Shown here: positions 43,547 through 52,792 of the stretch, piece by piece | Numbering within the stretch: position 1 is the stretch's first letter | How the letters are laid out: every line of letters begins with the position of its first letter | Assembly (NCBI RefSeq): GCF_002860165.1 | Contig: NZ_PGUZ01000016.1 | Coordinates: 100,974-164,973 of the forward strand | Source: Bacillus sp. V3-13 | GTDB lineage: Bacteria; Bacillota; Bacilli; Bacillales; Cytobacillaceae | Reading direction: 5' to 3' | Length of the DNA: 64,000 bases | Program-made: the position numbers and the translations under genes | The notes under the pieces: model-generated | Told to the model about the DNA's origin: nothing | Seen by the model: only the letters and a program-made list of their open reading frames with translations | The model's database searches: none

Positions 43547-44375
43547 ATTAGCTAACTTCGAGTTTACTGAACATATGAAATCTAAAGTTTCAGAGCAAAT
43601 CACTGCGAATAATAGGATTTCTAAAAAAATACAAATTACTAACAGGGGAATTCCCTTACTCTTAAGCGCTGCTGTAATTACTGTTTTTATTACCGGACTA
43701 TATCATTTTGTTCTAGCAAATAATTCGGGAGAACGAAATGCTAAAGATCCCCGAGATGAAATTATTGGTACGGTTGATAAAGACAAAGATCAATATCCAC
43801 CCGACAAACACGAAAATGATAACCCTCCTCAAGACAAACCGATAGAAGTTGAACCTGATATCGTAGAGAAAGAAAGAAAAGAACCCGTGCTACAAAAAAA
43901 TGAACAACAGATTGAGAATAAGATTCCGGAAAAAACGGTCAAAGAACCAATGCCGGAGAACACCCTTCCAGATTTTTCATCTATGATAATAAAACTACAA
44001 AACGAAATGCATATTATCTACGCAGATGCACATCACCAGGGCAATGACCATCTTGCTAAGTTTAAAAGCTATTCAACAAAACAGGATATCTATCAACAGT
44101 TTTTAGATTATGTTTCATTTGACGCCTTGGAGAAACTTTTTCATAATACAATAACCGAAAAAGAGGACGGTTTATATCTGAATGCTTCTCACATGGGCTT
44201 TTATTTCGAGAGTGGCACCCCCTATGAAACCAAAAGACTTAATGATACTCAATACCAAGTGATCCAACATCAATACAGCGATCTTCATGGTTCTGTAACC
44301 TTAACAGTAACTTTCGAATTCATAAACAAAAAATGGATTATCAAGGCAATTAATCAAGTGTCTGATGTAAACTAA
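43500..44375 (+). CDS. Putative membrane anti-sigma factor
   Basis: The 291-residue protein has a cytosolic N-terminal region of about 55 residues (QIREAINQLLKGELANFEFT, which could bind sigma), one TM segment at about 58-78 (GIPLLLSAAVITVFITGLYH), a Pro/Glu/Lys-rich stalk (about 85-155) and an outside domain of about 125 residues (IIKLQNEMHIIYADAHHQGN, FINKKWIIKAINQVSDV). The C-terminal domain is not one I recognise. It overlaps the ECF gene and has its own AAAGGAG site. Anti-sigma function is inferred from topology and coupling; no zinc-binding HxxxCxxC motif is seen. Confidence 0.72.
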   Translation: MDNQIREAINQLLKGELANFEFTEHMKSKVSEQITANNRISKKIQITNRGIPLLLSAAVITVFITGLYHFVLANNSGERNAKDPRDEIIGTVDKDKDQYPPDKHENDNPPQDKPIEVEPDIVEKERKEPVLQKNEQQIENKIPEKTVKEPMPENTLPDFSSMIIKLQNEMHIIYADAHHQGNDHLAKFKSYSTKQDIYQQFLDYVSFDALEKLFHNTITEKEDGLYLNASHMGFYFESGTPYETKRLNDTQYQVIQHQYSDLHGSVTLTVTFEFINKKWIIKAINQVSDVN

Positions 44376-44383
44376 CTGAGCAA

Positions 44384-44410
44384 TAAGGAAGAAATTATAT
44401 TTCTTCCTTA
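44384..44410 (+). terminator. Perfect 12-bp hairpin after the anti-sigma gene
   Basis: TAAGGAAGAAAT and ATTTCTTCCTTA pair perfectly around a 3-base loop, 8 bases after the stop. The U tract is weak, so it may mainly stabilise or slow the transcript. Confidence 0.55.
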
Positions 44411-44417
44411 ACACTAA

Positions 44418-44458
44418 AAAGGAGGCTAACTCCAATTTTATGAGAGCCAGCCTCCTTT
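44418..44458. terminator. Bidirectional terminator between the anti-sigma gene and degU
   Basis: AAAGGAGGCT and AGCCTCCTTT form a perfect 10-bp stem; the minus strand continues TTTTTAG after it, three bases from the degU stop. Confidence 0.85.
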
Positions 44459-44461
44459 CGT

Positions 44462-45148
44462 TTATTTCACTTCGACCCAGCCGTTCTTAATCGCCACAAC
44501 GACTGCTTGAGTACGGTCATTGACATTCATTTTTTGAAGAATATTGCTTACATGGTTTTTAACTGTTTTTTCACTGATAAATAATGCTTCACCAATTCCG
44601 CGGTTGCTTTTTCCGTCGGCCAGAAGCTGAAGGACTTCACATTCACGGCGTGTCAGCAAATGTAGCGGGCGCCTAATATCCGCATGTTGTATGTATTGTT
44701 CCCCGTTGCCCGATTGTTCTGCCACCAGCCTGCGATACTCTTTTACGAGGTTGTGCGTTACGCGTGGGTGAAGGTAAGAGCCCCCATCCGCAACTACTTT
44801 TACCGCCTCTACTAATGCGTCTGCATCCATTTCTTTTAACAGATAGCCGCTTGCACCAGATTTCAAAGCATGCGTCACATAATTTTCGTCATCGTGAATC
44901 GACAAGATAATCACCCTTGTATCAGGGTATTTATCAATTAACTGCCGGGTTGCCTCAACACCGTTAATATGCGGCATGTTAATATCCATAATGACAACAT
45001 CGGGTTGATACTGCTCAACGAGCTCAATCGCTTCGCTGCCGTCATCTCCCTCTGCAAGAACTTCGAATGAATCTTCAAAGTCCAATATACGTTTAACCCC
45101 TTCTCTAAATAACTGGTGGTCATCAATAATGACAATCTTGGTAGTCAT
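44462..45148 (-). CDS. degU: Response regulator DegU (NarL/FixJ family)
   Basis: The 228-residue protein has a receiver domain (about 5-120: [15 protein letters not shown], phospho-acceptor Asp in [13 protein letters not shown], Lys in GYLLKEMD) and a LuxR-type HTH domain (about 160-225: [40 protein letters not shown]). It is phosphorylated by DegS and controls degradative enzymes, competence, biofilm and motility. RBS GGGAGGCGAGAAG precedes the ATG. Confidence 0.95.
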   Translation of the reverse strand: MTTKIVIIDDHQLFREGVKRILDFEDSFEVLAEGDDGSEAIELVEQYQPDVVIMDINMPHINGVEATRQLIDKYPDTRVIILSIHDDENYVTHALKSGASGYLLKEMDADALVEAVKVVADGGSYLHPRVTHNLVKEYRRLVAEQSGNGEQYIQHADIRRPLHLLTRRECEVLQLLADGKSNRGIGEALFISEKTVKNHVSNILQKMNVNDRTQAVVVAIKNGWVEVK

Positions 45149-45189
45149 CTTCTCGCCTCCCTATACTTCCGGAAAATAAATTCTCTTTA

Positions 45190-46335
45190 TTATGATAGTG
45201 TTAATGGTACTTGCACAATGACAATCGTACCGGAACCCGGTTTTGAATGGATAGAGATAGAACCATCCAAAAGTTCGACTCTTTCCTTCATTCCTAATAT
45301 ACCAAATGACTCCGGTTTTTTTACAGTTTTATCAAAGCCTTTCCCATCGTCTTTAATCACAACTGAAATATTCGACCTTCTAATCTCCATTTTTACCACA
45401 ATTTCTGTTGCATCGGCATGTTTAAGAGCATTTTGCACAGATTCCTGTACCAAACGAAACAAAGCGACTTCATATTTTGCCGGCAGTCTCTTATTCTCTC
45501 CAATATTCGCAAAAGTAATTTTTGTATTTTTATGGTATTCTTCGATCGTCTGCAAGTATTTTTTGAGGGTCGGCACCAGCCCCAGGTCATCAAGAGCCAT
45601 TGGCCGCAAATCATAAATGATTCTCCTAACCTCGTATAATGCCGAGCGGACCATCTGTTTTAAACTTCTAATCTCCTTAATTGCTTCCTCTTCACTTCTC
45701 TCTTTATAAACACGTTCAATTAAATCCGAACGCATCATGACATTGGCAAGCATTTGAGCAGGTCCATCATGAATCTCTCTTGATAAACGTTTACGTTCCT
45801 CTTCCTGCGCTTCGATGATCTTCAAACCAAAATCCTGCTTTAATTTCGCGTCTTCCAGCATTTCACCCATTTGTTTTAAGTCAGACAATAAATAATTCAT
45901 GACAACCGTTATTTGTGAAACTAAATGCTCTGCCCTTTCAATCGTCGCAGTAAGGCCCAGCAGCCTTCGTTCAATATCATCCCGCCTGTCCCGCAACTGT
46001 TTTTCACGCTGGCGGTTCATCGTCAGCTCCATTTGCAGCTTATGTGCTTTTTCGTATGCCTCCCTGACCTCTCTCTCTGTATAGTCCTTAAAATGCATAC
46101 TGACTTCTGAAAGGCGCTTCCTGGCAAACCGGGCTTGAACGTCAAGCTTATCTCCTTCTGCAATAATTAGTCCGACCTGCTGTTTCACATCTTTTAATTC
46201 ATCGGCAAGAGATTCATAGTCCTGACGGCACTGCTCTCCGATCCGAAAAATCTCATTCTTGCTGCTGCCCACTGTTTCTATCATTTTCTCCAGGATGTAA
46301 TCGAGAGTTTTCGTATCCATTTTTTTTATCGCCAT
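45190..46335 (-). CDS. degS: Sensor histidine kinase DegS (cytosolic)
   Basis: The 381-residue protein has an N-terminal coiled-coil DegS sensor domain (about 1-170), then a HisKA_3 domain with the phospho-His in SREIHDGPAQMLANVMMRSD and an HATPase domain (NALKHADATEIVVKM, GKGFDKTVKKPESFGILGMK). No TM segment is present. It phosphorylates DegU. The ATG after CTGGAGGAATATTT is chosen; the open frame extends 21 codons further without a better site. The 385-base gap upstream has no gene. Confidence 0.95.
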   Translation of the reverse strand: MAIKKMDTKTLDYILEKMIETVGSSKNEIFRIGEQCRQDYESLADELKDVKQQVGLIIAEGDKLDVQARFARKRLSEVSMHFKDYTEREVREAYEKAHKLQMELTMNRQREKQLRDRRDDIERRLLGLTATIERAEHLVSQITVVMNYLLSDLKQMGEMLEDAKLKQDFGLKIIEAQEEERKRLSREIHDGPAQMLANVMMRSDLIERVYKERSEEEAIKEIRSLKQMVRSALYEVRRIIYDLRPMALDDLGLVPTLKKYLQTIEEYHKNTKITFANIGENKRLPAKYEVALFRLVQESVQNALKHADATEIVVKMEIRRSNISVVIKDDGKGFDKTVKKPESFGILGMKERVELLDGSISIHSKPGSGTIVIVQVPLTLS

Positions 46336-46720
46336 AAATATTCCTCCAGGAGCGATTAAAACCCTTCCGGGGCATGTCATTATTTTATCGTTAAACAAAT
46401 AGATATACTATCTTTAAGCAGGTAAAATAACAGCAATACGCAGAAAATTCGGTCAAAAGGCACAGATTTGATTTATGATCCTATGTCTTATATCCTATTT
46501 TAAAAGACCATAAACATACAGAGAAGATTCATTCCAATTTTACTAACATTCGCCAAATTATTTCAGGATATTTAATTATAACATTTTCCCAATAAACGTA
46601 TATTAAAGTTTCATTACAATCGTTTTATATTCTTATAATAAAACTCTGTCGAATATGATAGAATAACGCAGAAATTGTTATCATGGTAAAAATGAAATTT
46701 ATAAAAAGGGGCTGCCGAAA

Positions 46721-47353
46721 ATGCTGCACCGATACTATACCGTTAAAGGCCACGGAGAACACGAAATCATTATCCAAAAATCAAGATTTATTGCACATGT
46801 ATCCAGAGCAGAATCAGAAGAGGAAGCCCAGGAATTCATCCAAAAAATTAAAAAACAGCATTGGAATGCAACCCACAACTGTTCAGCCTACCTGATCGGC
46901 GAAAACGACCAAATCCAAAAAGCAAATGATGACGGCGAACCGAGTGGTACCGCCGGCGTCCCGATTCTCGAAGTGTTAAAAAAGAAGCAACTGAAGGACA
47001 CCGTTGTCGTCATAACCCGCTATTTCGGTGGAATAAAACTCGGAGCAGGAGGACTGATCCGCGCTTATGGTAAGGCGACCTCCGAAGGAATTGAAGCGAC
47101 TGGTATAGTCGAAAGGAAGCTGATGCGCGTCATGCATACAACAATTGATTATACCTTGCTCGGGAAGATTGAGAATGAATTGCGGTCGTCTGTTTATAGC
47201 ATTAAGGAGATTCATTATACAGATAAGGTAGAAGTTGAAGTATATGTAGAAGAAGAACAAAAACAGGCTTTTTCCGAGTGGATGATTGAGCTGGTGAATG
47301 GGCAGGCTGAAATCACCGAGGGTGAGATCAAGTATTTGGAAGAGGCTATTTAA
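46721..47353 (+). CDS. yvyE: YigZ/IMPACT-family protein YvyE
   Basis: The 210-residue protein has an N-terminal UPF0029/impact domain (about 15-115: FIAHVSRAESEEEAQEFIQK, GEPSGTAGVPILEVL, VVVITRYFGGIKLGAGGLIR) and a C-terminal DUF1949 ferredoxin-like domain. The role may be in translation or RNA; it is not established. It lies divergent from degS, as in B. subtilis. The RBS AAGGGG is upstream. The 385-base divergent gap (46336-46720) holds no other gene. Confidence 0.9.
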   Translation: MLHRYYTVKGHGEHEIIIQKSRFIAHVSRAESEEEAQEFIQKIKKQHWNATHNCSAYLIGENDQIQKANDDGEPSGTAGVPILEVLKKKQLKDTVVVITRYFGGIKLGAGGLIRAYGKATSEGIEATGIVERKLMRVMHTTIDYTLLGKIENELRSSVYSIKEIHYTDKVEVEVYVEEEQKQAFSEWMIELVNGQAEITEGEIKYLEEAI

Positions 47354-47385
47354 ACTCAGGCAACATTAGTTTTTAAAAGAAACCA

Positions 47386-47414
47386 TTGCTGTAAGAAATT
47401 TGTCGTTTTATAAT
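47386..47414 (+). promoter_or_regulatory. Sigma-A promoter of the LCP transferase gene
   Basis: TTGCTG (47386-47391), 17 bases and TATAAT (47409-47414) lie about 80 bases before the TTG start. Confidence 0.7.
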
Positions 47415-47491
47415 AGAGAAATGGGTTTTGATTATTAAAATGAATTTTTAAGACTATATATTAAGAGAAAAAATTGTAGAGGAGAAGTAAC

Positions 47492-48535
47492 TTGTATAAC
47501 AATTCCAGAATAAGTATTGGTGCCATAAAGAAACGAAAACGCCGCCGAAGAATTTTTATATATATCTTTTTACCCATTATGTTATTAGTCCTTAGTATGG
47601 TTGGCTATGGAGCTTATCTTTTTACTAAAGCAGCCGATGTTGCTGACAATTCGAAGCAGGAACTTAAACGCGGCGAGCAATCAGAAAAACGCACTGCGGC
47701 TGTTAACCCAAAACATGATAATATCTCTATATTATTTATGGGAGTAGACGACAGTAAATCCCGAGACCTTGGTGAAGTCACGCGGACAGACGCATTGATT
47801 TTAGCTACTTTCAACAAAAACCAAAAATCTGTAAAGATGGTTAGCATTCCGCGGGATTCATATGTATATATTCCGTCTGAAGATAGTAAAGACAAAATCA
47901 ACCATGCATATGTATACGGAGAAGCAGAAGGTACAATTGAAACTGTAGAAGAACTTTTCGATGTGCCTGTTGATTATTTTATAAAAATGAACTTTGAGGC
48001 ATTTATCGATGTTGTTGAAGCATTGAACGGAATCGAAGTAGATGTACCTGTTACATTTACAGAACAAGACAGTAAAGACAATCCTGACGCTATCCATTTA
48101 ACCGAAGGACTACAGCAATTAAACGGGGAAGAAGCACTTGCATTAGCTAGGACCCGGAAAATTGACAATGATATTGAACGTGGAAAACGCCAACAGCTAG
48201 TATTACGGGCGATTTTTGATAAAGCCCTATCTGCCGGTTCTATTACAAAGTATGACAACATGATGCAAGCCCTTGGGAATAATATTACCACCAATATGGA
48301 ATTCGGTGAGATTTTGGCTTTATACGACTATGCAACTTCTGGTCTTGATATCGAGTCCCTGATGTTGGAAGGGCAAGACAAATACATTAACAGAACCTAT
48401 TACTTTGACTTAGACGATCAGAGCGTGGCTGAAATATCAAATTTATTTAAAGCACATTTAGAAATTTCTTCAGCAGATTCCGACCGATCTATGGTGCAAT
48501 CGGAGCAAAATGAAGAACATACAAGCGTAAACTAA
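47492..48535 (+). CDS. tagV: LytR-CpsA-Psr (LCP) wall polymer transferase, TagV-like
   Basis: The 347-residue protein has a basic N-terminus (KKRKRRRR), one TM segment (about 19-41) and an extracellular LCP domain. Its signatures are ILFMGVDDSKSRDLG, RTDALILATF, VSIPRDSYVYIP, YVYGEAEGTIETVEELFDVP and LARTRKIDNDIERGKRQQLV with the Arg pair that binds the pyrophosphate. LCP enzymes attach wall teichoic acid or other polymers to peptidoglycan MurNAc. Start is TTG with GGAG upstream. In B. subtilis tagV sits between yvyE and tagO, as here; paralogue identity rests on this. Confidence 0.88.
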   Translation: MYNNSRISIGAIKKRKRRRRIFIYIFLPIMLLVLSMVGYGAYLFTKAADVADNSKQELKRGEQSEKRTAAVNPKHDNISILFMGVDDSKSRDLGEVTRTDALILATFNKNQKSVKMVSIPRDSYVYIPSEDSKDKINHAYVYGEAEGTIETVEELFDVPVDYFIKMNFEAFIDVVEALNGIEVDVPVTFTEQDSKDNPDAIHLTEGLQQLNGEEALALARTRKIDNDIERGKRQQLVLRAIFDKALSAGSITKYDNMMQALGNNITTNMEFGEILALYDYATSGLDIESLMLEGQDKYINRTYYFDLDDQSVAEISNLFKAHLEISSADSDRSMVQSEQNEEHTSVN

Positions 48536-48546
48536 TTACATTTTTT

Positions 48547-48576
48547 AACTTGTCGATTATAGTCGGCAAGTTTTTT
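48547..48576 (+). terminator. Terminator of the LCP gene
   Basis: ACTTGTCGA and TCGGCAAGT form a 9-bp stem with one G-U pair, followed by TTTTTT on the plus strand. Confidence 0.88.
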
Positions 48577-48611
48577 GTTTGAAATATATCTACTAAGCAT
48601 CACCGTTTTAG

Positions 48612-49682
48612 TTAAGGCGTATATCGTTTCTTTTTATAAAAATAGCGAATAATATGTCCAATCTTTAATAATGGACGGTAGTTCTTCCCCATAAGGCCAA
48701 TTTTCTCTGCTCCCAACTCTACAAGGAACAACAATATAACTAATAATAAAAATGCCCCCCATAAGTTAGCTTGTGAAAAAATAACAGCCACGATTCCAAA
48801 GAAAGCCGCCATAGCATAAATAAGGAATACTGTTTGCCGGTGGGAGAACCCCAATCGTAATAAACAATGGTGTAAATGGGATTTATCAGGAGACGACAAA
48901 GGTTTTTTATTTACCACACGCCTAATAATAGCAAAAACAGTGTCCGAAATTGGTACTCCTAATATAATAACAGGGACAACAAAGGAAATAAAAGTTACAT
49001 TCTTAAAACCTAGAAGGGCTAATACGGAAATCATGTAGCCTAAAAATAATGCTCCGGTATCTCCCATAAAGATTTTTGCAGGGTGGAAATTATGAAACAA
49101 AAAGCCAAGTGTACTTGCAAGAAGTATCATGCCAGTCGTAAGTACAAATAGGTCTCCCATTATAAACGCCATACCCGATATTGTTAATAATGCAATGCAA
49201 CAAACGCCTGCTGCTAATCCGTCTAATCCATCAATCAAGTTAATCGCATTTGTCATTCCGACTATCCATAAAATTGTTAAAGGAATACTTAAAAAACTTA
49301 ATTCAATTTGCCCTCCACCAAAGGGCAAATTTATAATCTCAACTTGGAGACCTCCGACTATTACAACAAGAGCTGCAGCTATAAGCTGCCCAATTAATTT
49401 TAACTTTGCAGAGAGAGTAAAAATATCATCCAGAATACCCGTCATTACCACAATGATGCTCCCCCCAAAAATAAAACTTGAATAAGGATTAACTGGTTGG
49501 GAAATTATTAAACCTATTACGAAGCTTATATATATTGCTAAGCCCCCAAGTCGCGGCATCAAAGTATCGTGGATTTTTCGTCCATTTGGACAATCTGTAG
49601 CTCCAACTTTGTATGCAAATTTTTTTATAAATGGCGTAATAATAATCGAAATTGTAAAACATAACACCACCGTGAAATACAT
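48612..49682 (-). CDS. tagO: TagO-like undecaprenyl-phosphate GlcNAc-1-phosphate transferase, copy 1
   Basis: The 356-residue membrane enzyme (MraY/WecA family) has about 11 TM segments. The catalytic motifs are GILDDIFTL (paired Asp), NAINLIDGLDGLAAG, KIFMGDTGALFLGY and HLHHCLLRLGFSHR. It moves GlcNAc-1-P from UDP-GlcNAc to undecaprenyl phosphate on the inner face, the first step of wall teichoic acid and related polymers. The ATG at 49682 is nine bases after AAGGAGG. A close paralogue lies just upstream; either may be the housekeeping TagO. Confidence 0.9.
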   Translation of the reverse strand: MYFTVVLCFTISIIITPFIKKFAYKVGATDCPNGRKIHDTLMPRLGGLAIYISFVIGLIISQPVNPYSSFIFGGSIIVVMTGILDDIFTLSAKLKLIGQLIAAALVVIVGGLQVEIINLPFGGGQIELSFLSIPLTILWIVGMTNAINLIDGLDGLAAGVCCIALLTISGMAFIMGDLFVLTTGMILLASTLGFLFHNFHPAKIFMGDTGALFLGYMISVLALLGFKNVTFISFVVPVIILGVPISDTVFAIIRRVVNKKPLSSPDKSHLHHCLLRLGFSHRQTVFLIYAMAAFFGIVAVIFSQANLWGAFLLLVILLFLVELGAEKIGLMGKNYRPLLKIGHIIRYFYKKKRYTP

Positions 49683-49862
49683 TATGACAGTCCTCCTTGC
49701 TTTCATTTTATCCATTAGGGACTGTGTAAAAACAAGGAAATTAAAGTAAAAGCAATTTTAAAAAAATCTCTTATTCATTTAATGGTTTTTGATGAATCAA
49801 TATTAACAATGCACTAACGAGGATTTACATTCCTGCACTTACTTATATTTGTTAATGAAAAA

Positions 49863-49893
49863 AGTCTAAGAAACTGTATTAGTTTCTTAGACT
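49863..49893 (-). terminator. Terminator of TagO copy 2
   Basis: AGTCTAAGAAACT and AGTTTCTTAGACT pair perfectly over 13 bp with a 5-base loop just after the stop; TTTTTTC follows on the minus strand. Confidence 0.93.
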
Positions 49894-49897
49894 CGCA

Positions 49898-50962
49898 TCA
49901 TCTATCTTTTACATTAACAGGTTTTAATTCCTTTATAAAGTTTAATAAAGGTTTGTAGTCTTCCCTAATTAAACCAATCTTCTCAACCACAATTTCGATA
50001 ATAACAACTAATGCAATTATAACGATTAAGGAGCCCCAAACTGTAGCTTGAGAGAAAATAAAAGCAGTCAAACCTAAAATAGCACTCATAGAGTAAATTA
50101 GCAATACTGTCTGCCTATGTGAAAAGCCAGTTCTCAACAGACAATGGTGAAGATGTGATTTATCAGGTGCTGATAAAGGTTGTCTATTTACGAGTCTTCG
50201 CACAATGGCAAAGAAGGTGTCGGAAATAGGTACTCCCAGAATTATTATTGGAATAATTAACGAGATAAAAGTTACATTTTTAAATCCTAACAGTGATAGT
50301 ACTGCGATGATATATCCTAAAAATAATGCACCTGTATCACCCATAAAAATTTTGGCTGGATAGAAGTTGAAAAACAAAAAGCCGATTGTAGCAACAGCTA
50401 CAATTAATGCTACAATCAAAACATATGGATTAACCATAACAAACGCCATTCCAGCTATAGTTAGTAACGCTATCGTAGACACACCGGCCGCTAAGCCATC
50501 AAGTCCGTCGATTAAATTTATTGCATTGGTAATGCCAATGATCCATAGCATAGTAAGAGGGATGCTGAATACACCTAGATGAACCTTACCTCCACCAAAT
50601 GGAAGATTAATGAATTCAACATTCATTCCACCCATCACGACTACTATAAAAGCAGCTGCAATTTGTCCTGCTAACTTTAATTTTGGCGAAATCTCTCTAA
50701 CATCATCTATCATTCCAGTTAAAATTATAATTATACTTCCAATTAGAATAGGCAAGTGATAACTTTCTTCGGGTTGAATAATCAGAATTCCAATAAGAAA
50801 ACTCAAATATATTGCTAGACCGCCTAATCTGGGCATTATATTCTGATGAACTTTTCTTTTGTTGGGTTTATCTGTAGCTCCGATCTTAAAAGCCAGCTTT
50901 TTAACCAACGGTGTAATGAGAATTGTCGCCAAGAAACAAATGATCAGTGTTAGATAAAACAT
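49898..50962 (-). CDS. TagO-like undecaprenyl-phosphate GlcNAc-1-phosphate transferase, copy 2
   Basis: The 354-residue protein is collinear with the copy downstream and shares its motifs (GMIDDVREI, NAINLIDGLDGLAAG, KIFMGDTGALFLGY, HLHHCLLRTGFSHR). It starts at the ATG just after GGAGGGCTTT; an earlier in-frame ATG is poorer. The paralogues differ mainly at the C-terminus (this one ends FIKELKPVNVKDR). It has its own terminator, so the two are separately transcribed. A second copy could start a different wall polymer or tune flux. Confidence 0.88.
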   Translation of the reverse strand: MFYLTLIICFLATILITPLVKKLAFKIGATDKPNKRKVHQNIMPRLGGLAIYLSFLIGILIIQPEESYHLPILIGSIIIILTGMIDDVREISPKLKLAGQIAAAFIVVVMGGMNVEFINLPFGGGKVHLGVFSIPLTMLWIIGITNAINLIDGLDGLAAGVSTIALLTIAGMAFVMVNPYVLIVALIVAVATIGFLFFNFYPAKIFMGDTGALFLGYIIAVLSLLGFKNVTFISLIIPIIILGVPISDTFFAIVRRLVNRQPLSAPDKSHLHHCLLRTGFSHRQTVLLIYSMSAILGLTAFIFSQATVWGSLIVIIALVVIIEIVVEKIGLIREDYKPLLNFIKELKPVNVKDR

Positions 50963-51822
50963 AAAGCCCTCCGAGTTATTCTTATCTATATAGATTTCCA
51001 AACTAATTCTAAATGAACCAAAAATTGTATTTTCATAAATAGCGGAATTACCTACCTAATGGATTATAGCATACACTTTTTAAGAAAGAAACCATATTTT
51101 AAGATACCAATATTTTTTAATTATTATAGTTTCTACAACTATTCATAAGTAGATCAGAAAATGTTCAAGTAATACAATTTTGAAAATACAGCACCGAATA
51201 ACCATAATTTTAATTTCCTGTTGACTTTTTATTAATTATCCTTTAAAAATAGCACATCAATTAATTTGACGATTTTTCAACCAGAAAGTTTCATATTTCT
51301 TCAGACATCTTTATAATACCTTAAGTTGATTATATAGACAGTAAAAACTAAAGAACAATTAGATTTTTATACAATTAGTGCAAAAATTAAGTATATTGCT
51401 TTTTCTTTTCCACAGATGAATTAAGGTAAACATCTCGTCAAAAAGTCTCAACCCTGAGTAATTCACCAATAAAACAGAAAATACTATACCATTTGCACAC
51501 GATATGGCTCGTTAGAGAATGACTAATTTCCCTGGTATTTAATCTTTCGATGTCTCATGATACCCTTTTTTCTGACCACTTGGAAATTTCGTCTAGGTCT
51601 GTCTGCTTTAACCATGTAGTCATATACTGATTAACTGGGGGATACACAAACTAAAAACCACCAACAAAGGTGGGTTTTTTCAGATGTTTTTTTATTTATT
51701 CAATTACTATAAACCATTCCCATCGTAAAGGTTTACTAAATAATCAAAGTATCAAATACAATTACAAAAATCAGTGCCAATTTTTTCAATTATTGTTCTC
51801 CAGCCTGTAAAAACACTTAACA
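50963..51822. other. Long gap between the second tagO and the WecG/TagA gene
   Basis: No complete gene is seen in about 860 bases. On the minus strand near 51545-51650 a short open stretch (NQYMTTWLKQTDLDEISKW) looks like decayed coding sequence without a start. A plus-strand terminator-like hairpin lies at 51654-51680. Confidence 0.4.
51654..51680. terminator. Terminator-like hairpin with T runs on both sides
   Basis: AAACCACC, AACAAA and GGTGGGTTT form a stem with one G-U pair, with AAAA before and TTTTTT after, so it could stop transcription either way. No plus-strand gene that needs it is apparent. Confidence 0.6.
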
Positions 51823-52551
51823 TCATTCATTTGAAATTTTCTTTTCAAGAACTTTAATTATAAATTTTGGTAATACCAACATTCTTTTCCATCGAGAAGG
51901 TTGTTTAAGTAAACGATACAGCCACTCAATATTTAACTTACGCCAAACAAGCGGAGCACGCTTTACGTTCCCTGAAAGCACATCAAAACTTCCGCCAACG
52001 CCCATAAAAATGCCTTTATCAAATTTATTGATATTTTGATATATCCAATTTTCTTGCTTTGGAAAACCTAAAGCAACAAATATTAAATCAGCATTTAACT
52101 GTTTCATGTTTTCTGCAAGAGAAGGATCGTCCCAGTCGAAAAATCCATGATGGTGACCAACAATAATTACATTAGGATAGTTAGTATGGATATGATCAAC
52201 AGCTTTTAAAAGAACTGTTTCTTCCGCCCCAAGTAAATATACACGTAAATTTTTATTATTAGCTACCTTTAAAAGTTCTATCATTAAGTCAAATCCAGCA
52301 ACCCTTTCAGGAAGAGGCCGATTTAGAAGGGCAGCAGCTTTAACAATACCAATTCCATCTGCTGTGATGAAATCGGCTTGATCTAATACCATTTGATAGT
52401 CGCTATTCGCTTCTGCATGCATGACAATTTCTGGATTAGCCGTAACAATAAAGGTTTTTTTATTTTCAATAATGCGTTGCGTAATAACCTTAGTAAAGTC
52501 TTTTAGTGTAGTATTTATAAAGTTAGTACCTAAAATTTTTACATATTCCAT
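51823..52551 (-). CDS. WecG/TagA/CpsF-family glycosyltransferase
   Basis: The 242-residue enzyme has the family motifs VTANPEIVMHAEAN (catalytic Thr region), ITADGIGIVKAAALLNRPLP (Asp that acts as base), ERVAGFDLMIELL, FVALGFPKQENWIYQN and FMGVGGSFDVLSGNVKRAPL, and a C-terminal amphipathic region RLLKQPSRWKRMLVLPKFII that would hold it on the membrane. TagA adds ManNAc to lipid-linked GlcNAc, the second step of teichoic acid linkage. RBS AAAAGGAG. Sugar donor is inferred from the family. Confidence 0.88.
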   Translation of the reverse strand: MEYVKILGTNFINTTLKDFTKVITQRIIENKKTFIVTANPEIVMHAEANSDYQMVLDQADFITADGIGIVKAAALLNRPLPERVAGFDLMIELLKVANNKNLRVYLLGAEETVLLKAVDHIHTNYPNVIIVGHHHGFFDWDDPSLAENMKQLNADLIFVALGFPKQENWIYQNINKFDKGIFMGVGGSFDVLSGNVKRAPLVWRKLNIEWLYRLLKQPSRWKRMLVLPKFIIKVLEKKISNE

Positions 52552-52792
52552 TTGAAAACTCCTTTTATCCTTGCAAGGTCAAATAAACTTAATTCATTTG
52601 GTTAATTACACGAAAGACATAAATCTTCTTCTGCAGGTGTAAAAATCTTACATACCTGTACATAACCAAAATTTTATTACTTTTTAAAGATAAATATAAT
52701 TTTTTTAATTACAATGTTTTTTCACCTTGAAAGAAATAAATTTAGAAATAGCTGAAAAAAGAATCAATGTGAATACACAATTCTAGATACAC

